From contig OY969722.1 of assembly GCA_963702165.1 (NCBI GenBank), positions 2,294,001 to 2,358,000 on the forward strand: 64,000 nt of DNA, given 5' to 3'. A program made the translations under genes and the position numbers. Positions within the stretch are counted from its first letter, which is position 1. Every line of letters starts with the position of its first letter. The notes under the pieces are model-generated. The model searched no databases. It saw only the letters and a program-made list of their open reading frames with translations, and was not told the origin of the DNA. Origin of the DNA: Terrimesophilobacter sp963702165 (lineage in GTDB: Bacteria > Actinomycetota > Actinomycetes > Actinomycetales > Microbacteriaceae). Shown one piece after another: positions 61,570 through 64,000 of this stretch.

Positions 61570-62378
61570 TCCTGGACGACTTCGACTCGCGTGCCGGCAG
61601 TGCGACGTCGCTGCTGCGCACCATCGTCGGCGCGTTCCTGCGCGAGCTGGGCGGCAGCATCCGGGCGTCCGACCTGGTGCGCCTGCTTGACGCTGCCGGT
61701 GTCGCTCCACCCGCGGCGCGCACCGCGATCTCGCGGGTCAAGGACAAGGGTCTGCTGCTGGCCGACGGTGGCGGGGCACCCGGCTACCGGCTGAATCCGG
61801 ATGCCGTCCCGATGCTCGAGCGCGGCGACCGCCGAATCTTCAACTACCGCCAGCAGGGCGAACGGGACCCGTGGTGCCTGGTGTCGTACAGCGTGCCAGA
61901 GTCACGGCGCGCAGCACGGCACCAGTTGCGGCGACGTCTCGGCTGGATCGGCTGCGGAACGGTCGCCGACGGGCTGTGGATCGCGCCGGGGTTCCTCGCA
62001 GACGAGGTGGGGCTGATCCTCGCCGATCTCGACCTGCAGGATGCTGCCACCCTGTTCACGGCCGACCGCCCGGACGGGCTCGAACACCACGCCCGTGAAT
62101 GGTGGGACCTCGACCGCCTCGCCGGATTACACAGCGCCTTCCTCGACGCGACAGCTCACGACGGTTCGGCCGCCGACGAACGCGAGGCGTTCGCCCGCTG
62201 GACGCACGCGCTCGACAGCTGGCGCGTCATCCCGTACCTCGACCCTGGCCTGCCCGCGAGCGTGCTGCCGGCCGATTGGCCAGGGCATCAGTCGGTCGAG
62301 CGGTTCCGCGAACTTTCGACCGCGCTCGCGCCGAAGGCCCACGCGTTCGCCCGCCGCACCGCATCGAGTCGGGAGTAG
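61566..62378 (+). CDS. PaaX-family transcriptional regulator
   Basis: A 270-residue regulator, last gene of the kynurenine operon. N-terminal winged HTH: SLLRTIVGAFLRELGGSIRA, DLVRLLDAAGVAPPAARTAI, SRVKDKGLLLADGG; the rest matches PaaX (WCLVSYSVPESRRAARHQLR, WIAPGF). PaaX senses acyl-CoA thioesters such as phenylacetyl-CoA; here the signal may be a tryptophan-derived aromatic acid or CoA ester. GTG 61566 overlaps the kynU stop. The TAG stop and last four codons lie inside repeat A copy 3. Confidence 0.9.
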   Translation: MILDDFDSRAGSATSLLRTIVGAFLRELGGSIRASDLVRLLDAAGVAPPAARTAISRVKDKGLLLADGGGAPGYRLNPDAVPMLERGDRRIFNYRQQGERDPWCLVSYSVPESRRAARHQLRRRLGWIGCGTVADGLWIAPGFLADEVGLILADLDLQDAATLFTADRPDGLEHHAREWWDLDRLAGLHSAFLDATAHDGSAADEREAFARWTHALDSWRVIPYLDPGLPASVLPADWPGHQSVERFRELSTALAPKAHAFARRTASSRE

Positions 62379-62424
62379 TTGCCCAAATGGCTCAACCAAA
62401 AGGGCAACTACTCCCGACTCAATG
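62362..62424. repeat. Intergenic hairpin repeat, family A copy 3
   Basis: Left arm ATCGAGTCGGGAGTAGTTGC onward, right arm ending CTCCCGACTCAAT; the paaX stop is within the left arm. Convergent genes on both sides. Confidence 0.9.
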
Positions 62425-62450
62425 GGGTTTGGAGTGCTCGGGCGGGTGGG

Positions 62451-63773
62451 TCAGTCGAGTTCCTGACCGCTGCGGTCCCTGGCGAACAGCACGGCCGCGA
62501 TCGAGATGACCGCACAGACGCCGATCAGGATGCCGATGCCGCCGTAGTTGTTGGCGCCGGCCACGATCGCGGTCGCGATGAGCGGCACAGGGCCGCCCGC
62601 GATCGCGGCGCCGACCTGGTAGCCGAGGGAGGCACCGGTGTAGCGCACATCGGCCGGGAACGCCTCGGCGAAGAACGTGCCGAGGATTGAGCCGTAGCTC
62701 GCCCAGATGATCGAGAAGCCGATCACGAGCGCGGCTAGCAGCCATCCGAAGGACCCCTGGTTCATCATCCACAGGAACGGGACGGTGTACAGCGCCACCG
62801 CGATGGCGCCGCCGATGAAGACCTTCTTGCGCCCGATCCTGTCGGAGATCGCGCCCCAGCCGAGCATCGCGGGGATGGCCAGCACTGCCGCGATGAGCAC
62901 AGCGTTGAGCGCCTCGGTCTGCGTGAAGCCGAGCGTGACCGCGTAGCCCACCGAGAAGGTGGCGAACAGGAAGAAGGTCGCCGTCTCGATGAACTTCGCG
63001 AGGATCACCATGATCACCTGGCGCCAGTTGCGCTTCAGCGTCAGCAGCAGCGGGACCTTGGCGGTGGCGTTGGCAGCGACGACCTTCTTGAACGACGGGG
63101 TCTCGTCGACCGTGTGACGGATCCACAGGCCGACGGCGACCAGGACGATCGAGATGATGAACGGGATACGCCAGCCGATTGAGAGGAACGCGTCCTCGGG
63201 GAAGATCGCGAGGCTCGCGGTCGCCGCGAGGTTTCCGAGCGCGAGGCCAAGCAGCGCGCCGGTCTGCGGAACCGCACCCCACAGGCCGCGACGCTTCCGT
63301 GGCGAATACTCGACGGCCATGAGCAGCCCGCCGCCCCACTCGCCACCGAGTGCGAGACCCTGCACGAGCCGCAGGAAGGTCAGCAGGATCGGCGCCCAGA
63401 CACCGATCGTGTCGTAGGTCGGCAGCAGGCCGATCAGCACCGTCGCGACACCCATCATCGTGAGGGTGATCACCAGCGTCTTCTTGCGGCCGATGCGGTC
63501 TCCCAGGTGACTGAAGACGATGCCGCCGATGGGCCGAATCAGGAATGAGAGCGCGAAGGCGGCCAGCGCGAGCATGGTGCTCAGGGTCGCGTCGTCGGTG
63601 CGGAAGAACAGCGGCCCGAAGACCAGCGCGGACATGGTTCCGTAGAGGAAGAAGTCGTACCATTCGACCGCGCTTCCGACGGCGCTGCCCGCGAGCGCGC
63701 GGCGCCGTTCTACCGGGCTTACCAGCGTGGACTTGTCCACCGCCTTGTGGTCCTGTTCTTCGATGGTCGTCAT
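62451..63773 (-). CDS. MHS-family MFS transporter (metabolite:H+ symporter)
   Basis: A 440-residue twelve-helix importer: AVGSAVEWYDFFLYGTMSAL, LGDRIGRKKTLVITLTMMGV (motif A), RLVQGLALGGEWGGGLLMAV (MHS signature) and a long cytoplasmic loop. Members take up dicarboxylates, aromatic acids or betaines. Opposite to the kynurenine operon and upstream of an HpcH/HpaI aldolase gene on the same strand, so an aromatic or sugar acid substrate is possible. ATG 63773 with AAAGAAAGG. Confidence 0.92.
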   Translation of the reverse strand: MTTIEEQDHKAVDKSTLVSPVERRRALAGSAVGSAVEWYDFFLYGTMSALVFGPLFFRTDDATLSTMLALAAFALSFLIRPIGGIVFSHLGDRIGRKKTLVITLTMMGVATVLIGLLPTYDTIGVWAPILLTFLRLVQGLALGGEWGGGLLMAVEYSPRKRRGLWGAVPQTGALLGLALGNLAATASLAIFPEDAFLSIGWRIPFIISIVLVAVGLWIRHTVDETPSFKKVVAANATAKVPLLLTLKRNWRQVIMVILAKFIETATFFLFATFSVGYAVTLGFTQTEALNAVLIAAVLAIPAMLGWGAISDRIGRKKVFIGGAIAVALYTVPFLWMMNQGSFGWLLAALVIGFSIIWASYGSILGTFFAEAFPADVRYTGASLGYQVGAAIAGGPVPLIATAIVAGANNYGGIGILIGVCAVISIAAVLFARDRSGQELD

Positions 63774-63799
63774 CCTGATGCCTTTCTTTGGTGACTGCC

Positions 63800-64000
63800 T
63801 CAGCGCAGCTGGGTAGGGAAACTCGGGGAGGCGCCCGACGCCAGGAAGGCGGCGTCGGTCGCGATAAGGAGGAAGTCGACACCACGCTCGTGGTGGCGGC
63901 GAGCGTCGTCGACGGATGCGCAGTGCATGCCGACCGTGCGACCTGCCGCGAGGGCGGCTGTCACGATGTGCTCGATCGCCGCGGTGTGCTCCGGGCCGCC
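63800..64000 (-). CDS. HpcH/HpaI-type aldolase, C-terminal part only
   Basis: The final 66 codons of a 2-oxo-acid aldolase, cut by the window edge. AGRTVGMHCASVDDARRHHE, RGVDFLLIATDAAFLASG matches the last strand and helix of HpcH/HpaI enzymes (2-keto-3-deoxy-aldonate or 4-hydroxy-2-oxoheptanedioate aldolases). Its stop is 26 bases upstream of the MHS transporter start, so the two probably form an operon. The exact substrate cannot be told. Confidence 0.75.
   Translation of the reverse strand, partial: GGPEHTAAIEHIVTAALAAGRTVGMHCASVDDARRHHERGVDFLLIATDAAFLASGASPSFPTQLR

Overview
The window looks like a piece of chromosome from a high-GC actinobacterium, most likely a member of the Microbacteriaceae. 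Support comes from the very high GC, frequent GTG starts, the codon pairs that give recurring GGATGC/GCATCCGG words, and actinobacterial marker families (DUF3073, DUF2510, PurS/PurQ/PurL split, sterol-carrier-like protein beside purD/purF, paired CrcB genes, PadR plus DUF4097). There is no prophage, integron, CRISPR array, rRNA or tRNA that I can see. It is mostly core metabolism mixed with intergenic palindromic repeats.

Layout. 1-9 kb: end of pfkA, a small acidic protein, a phytoene-desaturase-like oxidoreductase, an Ada-AlkA/Ogt alkylation-repair operon, a divergent PutA-like protein that has lost catalytic residues, and a TrmH-type RNA methyltransferase. 9-17.6 kb: a MalT-like STAND ATPase without a DNA-binding domain, purA, an EamA transporter, chorismate mutase and purSQL; this stretch, above all 13.1-17.3 kb, is full of single-base frameshifts and is probably poor-quality sequence. 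17.6-22.4 kb: ctlX-ocd (citrulline and ornithine use) divergent from an AsnC regulator, then an in-frame fusion of a drug-type MFS exporter with an ABC permease. 22.4-31.7 kb: a ring-cleavage-type dioxygenase, purC, a CoA-transferase/glutaryl-CoA dehydrogenase pair, purD, a sterol-carrier-like protein, purF and purM. 31.7-47.5 kb: DUF3073, two oxidoreductase/PLP enzymes, an APC permease, two fluoride channel subunits, lipoprotein and secreted proteins, a PadR/DUF4097 operon, a TipA-type MerR regulator, YczE-type membrane protein, RND pump and DMT transporter. 47.5-58.4 kb: DEAD-box helicase with tandem repeats, a 5'-3' exonuclease, a 1359-residue secreted nuclease/5'-nucleotidase, Ppx/GppA and a class C beta-lactamase-like lipoprotein. 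58.4-64 kb: tryptophan dioxygenase, amidohydrolase, kynureninase and PaaX regulator as one operon, then an MHS transporter and the end of an HpcH/HpaI aldolase on the other strand.

How they work together: purA, S, Q, L, C, D, F and M give much of de novo purine synthesis. The tdo operon should convert tryptophan to anthranilate. ctlX, ocd and possibly the PutA-like protein point to arginine/citrulline/ornithine/proline turnover. The CoA-transferase and acyl-CoA dehydrogenase suggest glutarate use.

The most unusual features are the MFS-ABC permease fusion, the PutA-like protein without its catalytic cysteine and glutamate, six families of dispersed intergenic repeats (one with matched base changes in both hairpin arms), and a very regular leaderless promoter signature: TANNNT, then 6-9 bases, then the start codon, seen at 18 genes.
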